Assembly (NCBI RefSeq): GCF_020536995.1
Contig: NC_068361.1
Coordinates: 107,977,989-108,041,988 of the forward strand
Length of the DNA stretch: 64,000 nucleotides
DNA from: Dreissena polymorpha
Taxonomy: Eukaryota; Mollusca; Bivalvia; Myida; Dreissenidae
Reading direction: 5' to 3'
Notes under the pieces: model-generated
What the model was told of the DNA's origin: nothing
Databases searched by the model: none
The model's input: only the letters and a program-made list of their open reading frames with translations
Shown: one piece after another, positions 1-12,800 of the stretch
How positions within the stretch are numbered: the first letter of the stretch is position 1
Layout of the letters: every line of letters starts with the position of its first letter
Program-made: the position numbers and the translations under genes

Positions 1-423
1 CCACACACTTTGAAATGAAATACATGTTAATCAATACATAAAGATGCAATTTGAAGGTGTGCAAAATTGTCATTAAATCTATAGCCTTACATGTGTATAT
101 TCTAATTGGCATAAGTAAAATTAAATCTATAGCCTAGTTAGAAAGTAATATATTATTGTTTAAATGGTACCGCTTTTAAACCGAAAGTAGGATTTGTAGA
201 CATATACGTCTATTTCGACAAATGCAATTATTTTTAAGTTTTAAAGCGCAAAAAAGATTGATTTCTACCTTGTAATCACCAGATATATTCTAAATGTCAA
301 AGATAAAAATATGTTTATTATTTATACCGTACATAAATTTACTATGCCATGCAGTTAATTTTTAGGTGTGTGGCTTTAAGTCATTTACAAAGTTGAGCAA
401 ATGTAATCATTTTTCTAAAAATA

Positions 424-520
424 AATCATCCTCTGAAGCCCCCACTGAGATTCAAACTCAGACCTCTTTCCTCTGTGAAGGAAAGTATTCTATCTTGAAA
501 TACAAGGGCATGTAAGAGGA
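424..520 (-). repeat. possible tRNA-derived SINE fragment
   Basis: Read on the minus strand, this stretch holds a B-box-like segment (GAGTTTGAATCTCAG) preceded by a short stem-like part. It resembles the 3' half of a tRNA. No convincing A box or full cloverleaf is seen, so it is best read as a SINE remnant. The rest of 1-720 is AT-rich and shows nothing else I can name. Confidence 0.3.
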
Positions 521-664
521 AAGTTAGCTATTTTAAATCTATCAACACATAGATTTGAACAATATTTATATGTTATTAAAATATGCAAACAGCCCATAAG
601 TTTATTTTTCACATGACCTTCAAAACAGAACAGACATCTCTGAATCTGCAATACATTACATTCT

Positions 665-2815
665 TAAGTGTTAACAAGGTAAATGTTGACGACTAACAAC
701 AGACGACAGACAAAAGGCGATCACAAAATCCAGAGTTTAAAAGAATTTACGATACACGAGATACGTATTTCATACTTTACAAGAGCGAAGGAGTCATAAA
801 AACTTAATTTATTATTAACAACACGCTTACCTCAATTTTAACTTTAACCCAATGCTTTAAACAAGAAAGTTACAATGATATGAACTTCCATTTTCATTTC
901 TTCCTTCCCTTTCTCATAATTTTTTTTAAAACCACACTATTTTTTAATAATAAAAGTATTAAATGCTAACCATTCTGACCTTAAACACAATATAGGAAAC
1001 CGTACATCCAACTTGTCGTCATTAAAGTCCAGAGTTTACATGAAATTATGTTACACGAGATATGTATTTCATACTACACTACGCGACCCGTGATTTTTGC
1101 TGCAATTCTCGCATCACCGCATGTACATGTAACATATATGTATACATTTACATTGTACATTGCAATAATAAAGCTTTTGTTGTTGTTGTATACAATGGGC
1201 GTATTAGCTAAAATACTCCCGTTCCGACATGAATTTGATGAAGTAATGTCGGAAGCTTTAACGGCTCCAAATTAATATAACAGCGCAGAATGATCATGCA
1301 ATAATTATTGAACATAACATGTAAACATTATTTAATTATATTCCAGGCCCGAATACACTACCACTTTTCAAATTCCATATTGTTGCCATATACATGTAGC
1401 ACTGTCTAAATTGAAAGTTGCATAGTGTTTTGCCATTGGACGGTTATAAATAACTTGTTTCTCTAAACATGGTATTTGATTTAGACAAAACTAATAATTT
1501 GGTAATTTACGAGAAATGTGATATAAGCTTTTTAAATACGCTCGTCCCACATTATGCACTGTACTCTTTACACTTCTGAAAAATGGCGTAGTCATATGGT
1601 TGTGTTAATGAAATTCTCAAGCATATTTACCGACATAAATGTTTAAGATTATTTTTTTCGTAAGTGAAGTGGTAATTATGTTGGATTATTTGATAATTGT
1701 GAACATTAGAAAAACGTTATGTATACAGTTATCGATACAATTCGGTTTATATGCATGAATTGCTGAATCATCGATGTCACCGATATCCACTGCAATCACG
1801 GCAAATCACCGCAAAACAGGGGAATCAGGGCGAAGATTATCTTGCTCTCGCGCGACGGCAGAGCGATGAATCACGTGAAATCGCGGTGATTTTCCACTCA
1901 AAAAGCAAACTGTCCACCTTGACTCCGCAAATTAGGCAACAACAACCGGTCACGTAGTGTATACATTGTATATACAGAAGCGAAGGAGTCATAAAAAAAC
2001 TAAATTTAGTATTAACGACACGCTTACATTTACATCAATTTTAACTTTAATCCTTTGCTTAAAACAATAAAGTTACAAAGATATGAACCTCCAATTTTGG
2101 TCATCCTTCTCTTTGTCAAAATTTATTATAAACCACACTATTTTTTTTTAAATTTGTGTATCAAATGCTAACCATTCTTACCTAAAACCTGATTAAGGAA
2201 ACCGAAATCTTGACGCAGCGCGTTATTTTATTCTTATGGAAGATTAAATTATGCATGACAAAAATACAACGGAAATATTTTTACAATCTTTTGAGGCTTT
2301 AAAAAAGATTTTACTGTTAAATAAAATAACACGTCTGACTTGTCGTCATTAAAATCCAGAGTTTGAATGAAATTACGTTACACGAGATACGCATTTCATA
2401 CCATATAAGAGCAAAGGAGACATAAAGAACTAAATTTAGTATAAGCGACACGCTTACCTAAATTTAAACTTTAATCCAATTCTTAAAACAATAAAGTTGC
2501 AAGATACAGTAACATGCACGCACTTCCATTTTCTGTGATTTTTTTTGCGTTCCATTTCTCAAAATTTATTTACAACCACACTAATTCTTAATAACATTTG
2601 TATCAAATGCTTAACATAACAAAGCCGTAATCCTGTCGCTGTAAGTTATTTTATTCCTATGAAAATTAAAATTATGCATGGCAAACACAAAATCCAAAAT
2701 AATTTTGGATTCTTTCTATGCTGTAAAACATATTTAACTGCACGACTGACTTGTAGATTAAAATCCAGAGTTTAAATGAAAATACGCCACACGAGATATA
2801 GCTGTATTTCATATC
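665..2815 (+). repeat. diverged direct repeats, about 0.3-0.43 kb units
   Basis: Related segments begin near 726, 1025, 2350 and 2757. Each carries 'CCAGAGTTT' followed by an 'ACGAGATA..ATTTCATA' block, and the longer ones also carry an 'ACACGCTTAC' block. The second unit is split by a foreign insert (1075-1961). The stretch 665-720 resembles the tail seen in the large repeats at 10.6-12.8 kb and 27.3-27.8 kb. No coding signal is visible. Confidence 0.6.
1075..1961. mobile_element. non-autonomous TIR element splitting a repeat unit
   Basis: This 887-bp insert sits inside the second unit of the surrounding direct repeats. Its ends are inverted: TACACTACGCGACC on the left, and TACACTACGTGACC reading inward from the right, with one mismatch. 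Target duplication is unclear, perhaps only TA or TAC. A 68-codon open frame at 1751-1957 matches nothing I recognise. A small inverted pair around AAATCACCGC/GCGGTGATTT lies near 1800-1895. Confidence 0.45.
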
Positions 2816-2819
2816 AATT

Positions 2820-3231
2820 CATGTGTGCTGAACAAAGGGGCAATTATACACTAGGCTTACAATGCTCAAACCAAAAGGTTCCAAATTGTTGCAAACAAAT
2901 AAATTAAACATTCACATTTATCAATTATACTTACAAGCTATTTGTTTTTGTACTGCTATAAATTGTGGTGTGGTCAACCTATGAGAGAATCAGGTGAACC
3001 ACTGCCCTAATCAGAAATCAGTCTGAATTAATGTTACTCAGCTTTACATATTCTACTAATTATAAATTAAATAAAAAAAATAAATCTTGACAGAACCTTG
3101 TCAAGTTGACGATGCTTATAATTTGAGAAGTTAATGATTTATAATCATCGAGGGGGGTATTCCAGACGTAAAACATTGCATCATTACATGAAAAACAGCT
3201 GCACAACTGTATGCGAAAAGGTAAAACAGTA
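2820..3231. other. intergenic, nothing recognised
   Basis: AT-rich sequence with no exon-like open frame, tandem repeat or terminal repeat that I can support. Confidence 0.5.
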
Positions 3232-3239
3232 TATTCTAT

Positions 3240-5444
3240 GGTATCGGGTCCGTTCGCCCTAGTTACACATTCGCCCTGGGTCCGTTCGCCCTATACTATC
3301 AGTGGCATATTGGGGGTATAAACAGTTGATTTTTCACACATGTAAGCAAGTGTGTACCGTTATTAATTAATATAAAAAGCAATTAGTGAAAATTACTTGT
3401 CTTTGTTACAAACACGCTTACAAGTGATAGTTGCGTTAAACTACGATTTATAATGAATGTTAATTTCAGTACGTTTCTTGCATGCATTGTCATGACCAGA
3501 TTAAAGTTATAAAACCTGGCAAGTTTATTATTTATTCCCCTTAGGGCAATGGCCCATTACATTTGCGTAATTGAGTTAAAAACTATGTATGCCAGTATTT
3601 AACAATGGTTTCACACCTATGACAAATACTTTACACTCCAAAAAACGTAATGCACGCCTATTGTTATACAAACAATTGAAGGTGTGAGACAACGACTGAC
3701 GAACAAACATAGAATTAATAGGTTGCATATTTTGTTTATTTTATAGTAACTTTCTGTACAAAAATAAATAATGTGAAATTATTTCTAATAAAATGCAAAT
3801 ATCTATATAAAAATAAGAAATACGTTAATCAAATATTGCCGACTTTGGAAACTTAATACATATTAAAGCGATCAATTATGACACCCATTTAATTTGCTAT
3901 GCTCTTTTCGGTATCTGTTTTCGGTAGTATTTATTTGTTTTATAGTTTGAATTAGGGTTCTTGAATTAATTGACTTCTGTAAAAAAAATAATAAAATAGA
4001 ATTGGTTATGTATAGTCGATATCTATTTGTTACTTACATATTGAATACATACTGTTTTTCGTATATTCATATTATCATCATTAAATCTCAATAAAAATAT
4101 CATCGATATTCATTTAATGTAAATGATCAACTTGCAATAATTCCCGCGTGCATTGCGCTGTGTGAAGTAGCACCTGGCCTTTATGGATCGTTGTCGATTA
4201 AAGAGATAACGGTTTGTGTTAATTGATTGTATTACGGACTATATTTTAAGCAAATAAAAAGTGTAAAAAACTTATTATACATATATTTCATTATAAGCTG
4301 AAATAAACGTACAGAAGAACATGTGTCGAAAAAAGCGAAATAAGCCAGATATTTAATTCTGAAATCGGAAATGTCTGTACAGTCGAATGCGCCACCATGT
4401 TGCATTTTATGAATTTCGTCTTCAATGTATAATTTTTCTTGTCTATTTTGTGTTATTGTAACATATACATATATCATTTTATCAATATATTACAATTTAA
4501 CATATATAAAAATCGTGCGGTATCACTTTAACACACTATTTTAATAATCATAGAAATGCGGCTGCCGATTAAGAAATCGTTCAGTGTCATATAGCAATCG
4601 GTCAAATGTGATAACAATGACCTAACTGTTTACTTACCTTAATTAACTTTAATATGACGCCAGTCTGTAATCTAAATGCGGATCTTTATGCACGGTTCGC
4701 ACATCATATGTGTCAAAGTGGTCATAATCGATTGATACTACCATTGTTGATATAGCAATTATTGATTGAATGATTTTTATTAACATAACACAACATAACG
4801 TTTATTCGGCATTAAATAGCATATTGCATATTTATAGCCTATACACAGTATGTGTTTGAGATAGTAAAGACATGGTACATGTATTATTGAAAGATTGTTC
4901 TTAAAATCGATGTTTGCGTTTTATTAAGACCTTTTTATTGTTGCTGCCTAATTTGCTAGTAACACATGTCTTAAATTAAATTTTATTGTTATATAAACAC
5001 TATTTCTTTGCTATTATATAAAGATAACTTCTGATTTCAAGTAACACAAGTGAACGGTATGAATCCTAGTAGATCATCACATGATTGAGGCGAACAAATT
5101 ACGATTTAAAATCATGAACGCTGAACTGACTCGTATAAATCGAGCTGTGTGTATTAATGTACATGTGTGTTTCTTTTCGTTTGTATGTGCTTTCGTTTGC
5201 GTATTTTGTGTCGGCTTATTGTTAACAAGTTGGCAAATTTTATTGTTGGTTCATTATATTTATTTATAGACTCAATAAATGGTGAAGGTAACAATAAAAT
5301 GTTAAAAAGATAACACATTTCGTTATATGTATTGCTTCCCTGTTTTGATCATAAAATTAATGGCGAACGGACCCAGGGCGAACAGGATTTAGGGCGAATA
5401 GGAATAAGGGCGAACTGAAATTAGGGCGAACGGACCCGGATTCA
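3240..5444. mobile_element. non-autonomous DNA transposon with arrayed GTTCGCCCT ends
   Basis: A 2205-bp element flanked by a perfect 8-bp target duplication, TATTCTAT (3232-3239 and 5445-5452). Its ends are inverted repeats sharing CGGGTCCGTTCGCCCTA. The short phrase TTCGCCCT recurs at 15-17-bp spacing: three times at the left end and about five times, inverted, at the right end. The interior is AT-rich, and no transposase is recognisable in any frame (the open frames at 4232-4477 and 5081-5269 look like chance). An 8-bp duplication is typical of hAT and P elements, but the terminal sequence is not the usual hAT form, so the superfamily is left open. Confidence 0.8.
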
Positions 5445-5449
5445 TATTC

Positions 5450-7090
5450 TATCGAGAACTAACTTGCACAGCAACGTCCGAAATGTGCAAACTCCGACAT
5501 CTATTTCGATATTTATAAATTCAAGATATAACGTTAACTGAACTGTTGTACAGAAATCAAACTATAAAACTTGTGTTTTGATAAAAAAATAAGCAAAGCA
5601 AACCAAAAAAACTTACCCTTTTAACGGCAAATCAATTAATTTATCCAATATTTAACACATGTATTTCCATTCAAATTACTTTAACGGTTGATTGTCGTTT
5701 TGTGCCACTACCAGTTCGTGCCACTAATATTTGTGTTGTTTATTTTTCAAGGTAAGTTTCGTAAGAAAAAAACTTTCTCGCATGGTAATGGTATATAAAA
5801 TTCAACTCATCGGACAAAGTCAAGAACACAATGACACTTACCAAGTTTTCTGAACAACCGTACACAGCGCAAAATGCGGGAGCCGCGTGATGTCTATTTC
5901 CATATCCACGGGTGTGTTTATGTCAAATGCTAGTGTTTTTCAATAGATCGTATACTTATCTAAAAAACGGCTAAGTAGCGTTCACTTTAATTATTTTGAT
6001 GATGTTATTTTGTAAATACTTTCTCGCGTTCTTTTCGAACGTTCATTGGCAGCCATTTTGAATGTTGGTTGTATACTTCCGAAATTATGTGTTTTAATGA
6101 CTCTCAAAAATGTTTTAAGTGCAGAAATTGTAGTTTTAAGTATCGATTTCTCGGATTTATTTTATATATTTTGTTAACTTATTTGCGTTTAAATTTGATT
6201 GTTTGTTGTTTACTTGCGAACTATTTTTCATGTGTACGCTAGTGGATATGTAATCAGGTTACCATATTAACATCAATGAAATTTAACTGTTGTTTGTTTT
6301 TGTTTGTTTTGTTAATATTTTCTAAACGGGTTCAGCTATGTATGTTAAACGCAATATGAACTTATTTATTAATTTGGGAATAAAATCGCAATATGTATTA
6401 ATTAAAATCAAATTTGAAGTGTCTATCGCGTGAATTGTCTCCTTGGGTTGAATTGTGTTTGGGTTGCTATTAACGCTATTAACGCTTCCGGCGAGAACTC
6501 ATTTTATAGCGATTGCGCAATAAAAAACACCACTTTTTCGTAATTTTATCAAAAACTGGATTTTTTCCCAGATATGACGAATACGCCATCGTGTAGATCG
6601 AGTTCTGGTCCATATACATGTCAAATTTCAGCAAAAGTTACCGACCAGTTTTCAAGACTCCCAAATCGCTGCTATACGCTGGAGCTTAACGAATTTTAGC
6701 CCCCTTTATCATTCGTTCGATTGAACGTCATCAATGATGACGTCCAATACATCACTCATTCCATATGCGAAAAAAACGCGCAATGCGCATGGGTTGAAAT
6801 GTACTCAAGCATGTGACTTTCTCTGTCTATCCCTCGTCCCACTGGGCGCTTAAAGTTGGAAGGGTGAGCATTTTTATATATGGAAAAAGTTACTACCGTG
6901 TTAACTAAACAGACTAAAAAGCCCGGGAGTTGTTCCTTTGAAGCACAGTCCCATTGCTTATAACGTAGGCACATTTATCTCTCCAAAAGATATTGTCATT
7001 CTTTCTATTTCACATATTTTTAGATGCTGAAGATCAAATATACGCATTTGATTTGAAACAGATTCACAAGACCCGTAGGAATCAAAATGC
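5450..7090. other. intergenic, one possible solo array end
   Basis: Mostly unique AT-rich sequence. At about 5697-5735 the phrase TCGTGCCACTA or TGTGCCACTA occurs twice close together. This resembles one end of an arrayed-phrase transposon, but no partner end was found. No gene is recognised. Confidence 0.4.
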
Positions 7091-7096
7091 CTTAGC

Positions 7097-8384
7097 CAGG
7101 CCCGTACCCAGGCCATGGGCCCAGGGGCCCGGGCCCCCCCAGCTGGCTGTCGAACTATGATTTTTTTTTAATCGGCCCACTGCAATTTTTTTTCTCGTGC
7201 AAGGGCCCACAGTACACGTTCCCTTAAAACAAAAGAGCATCTTTGTTTTATTGTCCCTGATAAACAAGGGGATTAACGCTCGCCAATCGAGATAAGCCTC
7301 TAGGCAATGTTTTCTTATCGCCTTGTACACACATCCCCGATCAGTCCCCCATTGTGATCATGAATACTATATCTATCGATGGTTGATGTAACATGTATTT
7401 TGATACGTGCAGCGAATGGAAGCAACTGCTACAGGAGTTTGTAGACTATGGTCTGATAATTGCCGAAGCAAGTGTTTTTCTTTCTGCGAGAAGGCCCTAG
7501 ATGTATTTTTCCCTTCTAAAAGTTTAATTGTTTTTTTTTAACCTTTTATTTGGAATTTTTAGGTCCCAATATATACTTTTTGCATTGAGAATAGGGCCCT
7601 GAATTTGAACCGGAACAAAAACACTGACAAAGGTATTAAAACTGAGTATTTTTAATTTTTGAAAGGAAATCACTGAAAAAGACTACGATGTTAACATGTT
7701 TGTTTAAAAGAAAAACAGATTCATAAATTTGCCGAGCAACAGATAAGAATTTGGCAGAATTCAGTATTTAAAATAATTGAGTACCGAGAATTGAGTAATA
7801 TCAACTTATTAATGGCTCATTGGTAAAAAAATGAAAATTGAAACAACAAATCGATCTCATTATATAAGTTAACCTGATCCAGTGTAGAAAAATATTGTAT
7901 AACTAAATTATCTTTTTCCTTGAATTTGTTTGAAAACAGTAAAAAATGTTAAATTGATTATTTAAGACTTTCATTATTTCACCCAAAAATTAGGCGTTTC
8001 GCGCAATTTTTTTCATCAAAAATGGCAAGGTCTTTCCCAAAAAATCAGATTAAAAAAACCTGTGACGTTATTGATTTGTGAAAAAATGGTGGAAGCAATA
8101 CGAGAGTTGTTGCTGGTAATCGTCAGTTTAAACCTGTTTCGGAAATCTAAAGCTTTTAATATTGTTGTGAATTCACACCAATGTTTAAAGCTTAAGACTT
8201 CCGAAATGTGCTGATTTACTTGTTATATTCCATTAATTCATATCACAAAATACGTTTTGTATAAGCATGAAAATTCACCTTGCAAAGTGCCAAATAAAAA
8301 AAGTATATATATAGGGAGGGGGGACCCCTCCCAAATCCTCCCCGGTTGGGCCCCCCCAGTAAAAAAATCCTGGGTACGGCCCTG
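7097..8384. mobile_element. CAGG-ended hAT-like element, 5-bp target duplication
   Basis: A 1288-bp element with 16-bp inverted ends: CAGGCCCGTACCCAGG on the left and CAGGGCCGTACCCAGG reading inward from the right. It is flanked by TTAGC on both sides (7092-7096, 8385-8389). The first and last 40-50 bp are strongly GC-rich, with runs of C or G, while the interior is AT-rich. No transposase frame is recognisable, so it is probably a deletion derivative moved in trans. Confidence 0.8.
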
Positions 8385-8693
8385 TTAGCCCTTTACCAAA
8401 CGACACATTTTGGACTTTCCCAATTTGAAAAAGGTTGCAGACGACAATTAAATTGTAATGGAATATTAAGGAAATAATCAGGTAGGGTAGAAATAATTGT
8501 GATAAAAGGAGAAATTGCTCATCTTGAGCAATTTCTCATTTTATCATAATTATTTATAAAGTTGTCAGCTATAAACCCGTAAAATTCTGTTGGTGTTTGG
8601 TAAAGGGTTAATAATCTCTGGTTCCTTCTTAGAGCCTTTCACACATTTATAACAAATACAATAGTAGCATCTTTCTTTGTAAAGAATCATCTC

Positions 8694-9934
8694 AAGCAAG
8701 GGCTGTTTGTAAAACATCCATGCCCCCCCCCCCATATGGGCTGTCAGTTGTAGTGGCAGCCATTGAGTGAATACGTTTATTGGCACTGTGACCTTGACCT
8801 TTGACCTAGTGACCTGAAAATCAATAGGGGTCCATCTGAGAGTCATGATTAATGTACCTATGAAGTTTCATGATCCTAGAAGTAAGCTTTCTTTAGTTAT
8901 CATCCGGAAACCATTTTACTGTGTGAAGTCACCGTGACCTTGACCTTTGTCCTAGTGACCTGAAAGTCACAAGGGGTCATCTGCGAGTCATGATAAATGT
9001 ACCTATGAAGTTTCATGATCCTAGGCGTAAGTGTTCTTGAGTTATAATCCGGAAACCATTTTTCTAAGTTGAGTCACCGTGACCTTTGATCTAGTGACTG
9101 AAAATCAATAGGGGAAATCTGCGAGTCATGATCCATGTACCTATGAAGTTTCATGATCCTAGGAATAAGCGTTCTTGAGTTAACATTTTACTATTTCGGG
9201 TCACAGTGACCTTGACCTTTCACCTGAGAATCAATAGGGTCATCTGCGAATCATGATCAATGCAACTATGAAGTTTCATGATCCTAAGCATAAAACGTTC
9301 TTGAGTTATCATCCGGAAACCATTTTACTATTTCCGGTCACCGTGACCTTGACATTTGACCTAGTGACCTGAAAATCAATAGGGGTCATCTGCGAGTCAT
9401 GATCAATGTACCTATGAAGTTTCATGATCATAGGCATAAGCGTTCTTGAGTTATCATCCGGAAAACATTTTACTATTTCCAGTCACCGTGACCTTGACCA
9501 TTGACCTAGTGACTTCAAAATCAGCAGGGGTCATCTGCGAGTCATGATCAATGTACCTTTGAAGTGTCATGATCCTAGGCCTAAGCGTTCTTGAGTTATC
9601 ATCCAGAAACCATCTGGTGGACGGACATACGGATGACGGACGGACCGACATGTGCAAAACAATAAACACCCTCTTCTTCGAAGAGGGGCATACATATAAT
9701 TAACAACCCACACATCCCTTAGACCAAAATCAGCAGGGTTCATCTGTGAGTCATGATCAATGTACCTTTGAAGTGTCATGATCCTAGGCCTAAGCGTTCT
9801 TGAGTTATCATCCAGAAACCATCTGGTGGACGGACAAACGGATGACGGACGGACCGACATGTGCAAAACAATAAACACCCTCTTCTTCGAAGAGGGGCAT
9901 ACATATAATTAACAACCCACACATCCCTTAGACC
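8694..9934 (+). repeat. GACCTTGACCTTTGACC repeat element, internally tandem
   Basis: A bivalve-type repeat that opens with a CAAGGGCTGTTTGTAAAAC-like head and ends near CTTCTTCGAAGAGGGGCATA. Between them are about six diverged units of roughly 150 bp. Each unit carries a nuclear-receptor-like block, a 'TCATGATC..TACCTATGAAGTTTCATGATCCTAGG' block, and 'GCGTTCTTGAGTTATCATCC'. Open frames here are repeat shadows. Other copies lie at 43450-44335 and, inverted, from 63691 to the window end. Confidence 0.85.
9517..9934 (+). repeat. 209-bp near-identical tandem duplication
   Basis: The 3' end of the preceding repeat plus about 35 bp of flank is present twice in a row (9517-9725, 9726-9934) with only a few differences. 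The overlapping open frames on the minus strand therefore start with the same peptide. The near-identity implies a recent duplication, or an assembly artefact. Confidence 0.85.
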
Positions 9935-9939
9935 AACAG

Positions 9940-10600
9940 GCCTGAGAATATTATGATAATCTAAAGATTATTTCTTATATTTATAAATGTATTTAATTAA
10001 GTAATACATATGACTTCTAAGATCAATTCATAACTTATATTAAGAAAATTATAAAATGATCAGAAATTTATATAGATCGTTGAGCAATTGACAATCATAT
10101 CTCCACAATTCATGAATCACAATTCACAAATGGAACAATGAATCATTAGTTATTAAAAAGCAGCATATAGGCAGTTAAGAACATTGCACTTCATTAATTC
10201 CAACACCTTCTCTTGGATACAAAGTTTGAGTTTACAATGCAGAATCAAATATTGACTTTTATGGAAATAATTATGTTCATGGAAGTTGTGTTTTAAAATC
10301 AATAAGATATTATTAAACTGGTTTAAACACTACAAAAAAGACATTAAATAAACATGTCATCCGAATTTTTTTTATCCGGATATATGGTCACTTTCGACAT
10401 ATTTAAATAAATCCCGACTTTTTTCAGTTTATAAGAAAAACATTCAGAACACATGTTCTTACTTCAATTCCTTTGTAAGCAGTCACCATCTGATCTAAAA
10501 TGGCACTAAATGACAGGGTTTTATCTAATGTTTACAAGATTGTGTTGTTGTTGTTGAATCTAATTATGGCGTCGTTGTCGCCTATGGTCTCGTTGTGCTT
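9940..10600. other. intergenic, GTT microsatellites
   Basis: AT-rich unique-looking sequence. Short (GTT)n runs lie near 10545-10555 and, just past this stretch, at 10620-10636. No gene is recognised. Confidence 0.5.
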
Positions 10601-10639
10601 TGACGACTGTTGAAAGATGTTGTTGTTGTTGTTGGTCAC

Positions 10640-12800
10640 AACCACACGGCCGCAGTAATCTCCCCTGGTACACGTCATATGTTCAGTTTTGTGACCTCCC
10701 GGGACAGGGTCAAATTTGAGCCCTGGGGAATAATTTGAACAAATTTGGTAGAGAACTATTAGATATCACAACATACCAAATTTAGTAGCCCTACAGTAGG
10801 CTCTATAATTAAGAACAAGAAGATTTTTGAAGTTTGCACAAAATAGGCCTTATTTAAGCATATGTTCATTTTTGTGACCCCTGGGGCAAGGTCAAATTTG
10901 TTCCCAGGGGCATAATTTGAAAAAACTTAGTAGAGAACTATTAGATGTCACTACCTACCAAATTTGATAGAAATAGGCCCAATGGTTATGGACAAGAAGA
11001 TTTTTTATAGTTTGCACAAAATGGGCCCAATATAAGCATATATTCAATTTTGTGACCCCTGGGGAACGGTCAAATTTGATCCCAGGGGCTTAATTTGAAC
11101 AAACTTGGTAGAGGACTATAAGATGGCATTACATACCAAATTTGGTAGCCCTATGCCATACGGTTATGGACTAGAAGATTTTTAAAGTTTGCACAAAATA
11201 GGACTTATATAAGCAAATTTTCGATTTTTTGACTCCCCAGGGCGGGGTCAAATTTGACCCCAGGGGCATAATTTGAACAAACTTGGTAGAAAACTATAAG
11301 ATGTCACTACATACCAAATTTGGTAGCCTTAGGCCCAATGGTTATGGACAAGAAGATTTTTAAAGTTTTCACAAAATAGGCCTTATATAGCAAATTTTCA
11401 ATTTTTTAACCCCCCGGGGCAGAGTCAAATTTGACCCCAGGGGCTTAATTTGAACAAACTTGGTAGAGGACAATAAAATTCACTACATACCAAATTTGGT
11501 AGCCCTTGGCCCAATGGTTATGGACAAGAAGATTTTTAAAGTTTTCACAAAATAGGCCTTATATAAGTAAATGTTCAATTGTTTGACCCCCCGGGGCAGG
11601 GTCAAATGTGACCCCAGGGGCATAATTTGAACAAACTTGGTAGAAGACTATAAGATGTCACTACATAGCAAATTTGGTAGCCCTAGGCCCAATGGTCATG
11701 GTTAAAAAGATTTTTAAAGTTTGCACAAAGTAGGCCTTATATAAGCAAATTTTCAATTTTTTAACCCCCCCGGGGCAGGGTCAAATTTGACCCCAGAGTC
11801 ATAATTTGAACAAACTTGGTAGAGGACTAAAAGATGTCACTACATACCAAATTTGGTAGCTCTAGGCCCAATGGTTATGGACAAGAAGATTTTTAAAGTT
11901 TGCACAAAATAGGCCTTATAAAAGCAAATTTTCAATTTTTTAACCCCCCGGGGCAGGTTCAAATTTGACCCCAGGGGCATAGTTTGAACAAACTTGGTAG
12001 AAAACTATAAGATGTCACTACATAGCAAATTTGATAGCCCTAGGCCCAATGGTTATGGACAAGAAGATTTCTAAAGTTTGCACAAAATAGGCCTTATATA
12101 GCAAATTTTCAATTTTTTAACCCCCTGGGGCAGAGTCAAATTTGACCCCAGGGGCATAATTTGAACAAACTTGGTAGAGGACTATAAGATGTCACTACAT
12201 ACCAAATTTGGTAGCCCTACACCATATGGTTATGGACAAGAAGATTTTAAAAGTTTGCACAAAATAAGCCTTATATAAGCAAATTTTCAATTTTTTGACC
12301 CCCCCGGGGCAGGGTAAAATTTGACCCCAGGGGCATAATTTGAACAAACTTGGTAGAGGACTATAAGATGTCACTACATACCAAGTTTGGTATCCCTAGG
12401 CCCAATGGTTCTTGACAAGAAGATTTATAAAGTTTGCACAAAATAGGCCTTATATAAGCAAATTTGCAATTTTTTGACCCCCAGGGGCAAAGTCAAATTT
12501 GACCCCAGGGGCATCATTTGAACAAATTTGAAAGAGGTTCACCACAGGAACATTCCTGAGAAATTTCATCAGAATTGGACCAGTAGTTTAGGAGAAGATG
12601 TTTTAAGAAAAAGACACAGGACCATGACATAAGCCCCGCTGGCACAAATCTTCTGACCAAATTGTACGAAGATCGGACAATTAATAATGCCACTAGAGTG
12701 TTAACAAGGCAAATGTTAACAACGCACGCCAGACAATGGATTAAAGGGGATCACAAAAGCTCGCCACGAGCACATTGTGCTCAGGTGATCTTAAAAGGAC
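10640..12800 (+). repeat. large repeat with about 11 tandem 178-bp units and a conserved tail
   Basis: Eleven units are marked by GTCAAATTTGACCCC-like motifs starting at about 10709, 10891, 11069, 11247, 11424, 11601, 11780, 11958, 12135, 12313 and 12491. Each unit also contains 'TTGGTAG', 'GGTTATGGACAAGAAGATTTTTAAAG' variants and 'ATAGGCCTTATATAAGC'. The array runs into a tail (about 12520-12800) ending 'GTGCTCAGGTGA', shared with the element at 27267-27754. No protein is encoded; the open frame at 12662-12874 lies in the tail. Confidence 0.85.

Noticed and set aside
9454-9878. Two minus-strand frames that begin with the same peptide, looking like paralogous small genes.
   Set aside because: They are the 209-bp tandem duplication of a repeat end; the shared peptide is the translated GGACGGACCGAC tail.
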